64,000 nt of DNA from Acetobacteraceae bacterium H6797. GTDB lineage: Bacteria > Pseudomonadota > Alphaproteobacteria > Acetobacterales > Acetobacteraceae. The notes under the pieces are model-generated. The model did no database searches. It was not told where the DNA came from and was given only the letters and a program-made list of their open reading frames with translations. Numbering within the stretch: position 1 is the stretch's first letter; every line of letters starts with the position of its first letter. The position numbers and the translations under genes were made by a program. Location of the stretch: assembly GCA_015223225.1 (NCBI GenBank), contig JADFCQ010000006.1, positions 124,001-188,000 of the forward strand, read 5' to 3'. This document shows, piece by piece, positions 63,708 to 64,000 of this stretch.

Positions 63708-64000
63708 ATGACCCGGAACATTCCCGACCAGATCCAGGACTATTTCGAGCGTTCCCGCATCGCGCTCGCCCTGGCCTCCGCCGCCGACGACAATCCGCTG
63801 CTGCTGGTCAACGGGCATTTCCGGCAGCTGACCGGCTATCTCGACGAGGACGTCATCGGGAAGAACTGCCGGATGCTGCAGCGGGACGCCGAGAACACCG
63901 AAGCCCGCCAGCGGATCAACGACTTCCTGAGGCATGAGAAGGACACGAACGTCCGCACTTCCATCATCAATTTCCGCAAGGACGGCCAGCCCTTCGTCAA
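63708..64000 (+). CDS. LOV-domain blue-light sensor protein (N-terminal part)
   Basis: Ninety-seven codons are visible before the window ends. A short N-terminal helix (QIQDYFERSRIALALAS) leads into a PAS/LOV domain. GKNCRMLQRDAENTEARQRI matches the LOV signature GxNCRFLQ with the photoactive cysteine (about residue 56) that bonds flavin, and NFRKDGQPF corresponds to the later flavin-binding N/Q segment. The output domain is not visible; in alphaproteobacteria LOV domains are often fused to HWE kinases. It lies 177 bases after the receiver gene. Confidence 0.88.
   Translation, partial: MTRNIPDQIQDYFERSRIALALASAADDNPLLLVNGHFRQLTGYLDEDVIGKNCRMLQRDAENTEARQRINDFLRHEKDTNVRTSIINFRKDGQPFV

Overview
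The window is high-GC, densely coded bacterial chromosome. Several features point to an alphaproteobacterium, most likely an Acetobacteraceae/Roseomonas-like member of the Rhodospirillales: many HWE-type histidine kinases, a cyoABCD quinol oxidase beside a caa3-like oxidase with a fused subunit I/III, FMN lactate dehydrogenase, ethylmalonyl-CoA-pathway-type acyl-CoA dehydrogenase, and four-base ATGA overlaps. The placement is an inference from gene content; no rRNA or other taxonomic marker is present. I saw no tRNA, rRNA, insertion sequence, prophage or CRISPR array.

Layout. (1) 1-2043: end of a Dpp/Opp-type permease, then divergent SDR and polysaccharide-deacetylase genes. (2) 2073-9860: organic-acid block with a lactate permease, a stand-alone receiver, a PAS hybrid kinase, a DASS carboxylate carrier and lactate dehydrogenase. 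(3) 10010-12774: ferric-iron ABC importer (binding protein and permease, no ATPase) behind a Fur-like box. (4) 12784-15401: copper genes (CopC-CopD fusion, YcnI, a probable DUF2946 protein). (5) 15461-20613: cyoABCD followed 17 bases later by a GAF/HisKA_2 kinase. (6) 20837-27567: Orn/Lys/Arg decarboxylase, MBL hydrolase, small protein, katG and a divergent TetR regulator. (7) 27568-36922: a nine-gene sugar-acid operon (uxaB-like, four ABC transporter genes, lgoD-like, uxaA, eda, kdgK) with a divergent GntR regulator that has two winged-helix domains. (8) 36935-39843: mct-like CoA transferase and mcd-like dehydrogenase. (9) 40017-45619: caa3-like cytochrome oxidase operon ending in a triheme cytochrome c. 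(10) 45607-48126: DUF6525-like gene and a divergent ZnuD-like TonB receptor with Zur-like sites between. (11) 48180-52367: taurine/sulfonate-type ABC transporter and an SfnB/DszC-like flavoprotein. (12) 52600-57716: Lrp regulator, EamA exporter, MYG1 protein, small secreted protein, SDR, D,D-carboxypeptidase. (13) 57733-64000: sensory block with an HWE kinase-receiver fusion, a kinase carrying two complete kinase cores, a single-domain receiver, and the start of a LOV-domain protein cut by the window end.

How the genes work together. Region 7 reads as a nearly complete path from an imported aldonate, best fitting L-galactonate, through tagaturonate, altronate, KDG and KDPG to pyruvate and glyceraldehyde 3-phosphate. 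Its transporter is of the polar amino acid type, but its binding protein appears to lack the aspartate that holds an amino group, which fits a sugar-acid ligand. Region 8 would link the ethylmalonyl-CoA pathway to the mesaconyl-C4-CoA branch of the 3-hydroxypropionate cycle. Regions 3, 4 and 10 cover iron, copper and zinc handling, with copper and heme feeding two terminal oxidases (regions 5 and 9). Region 13 may belong to the alphaproteobacterial general stress response, since an EcfG-like promoter precedes its first gene.
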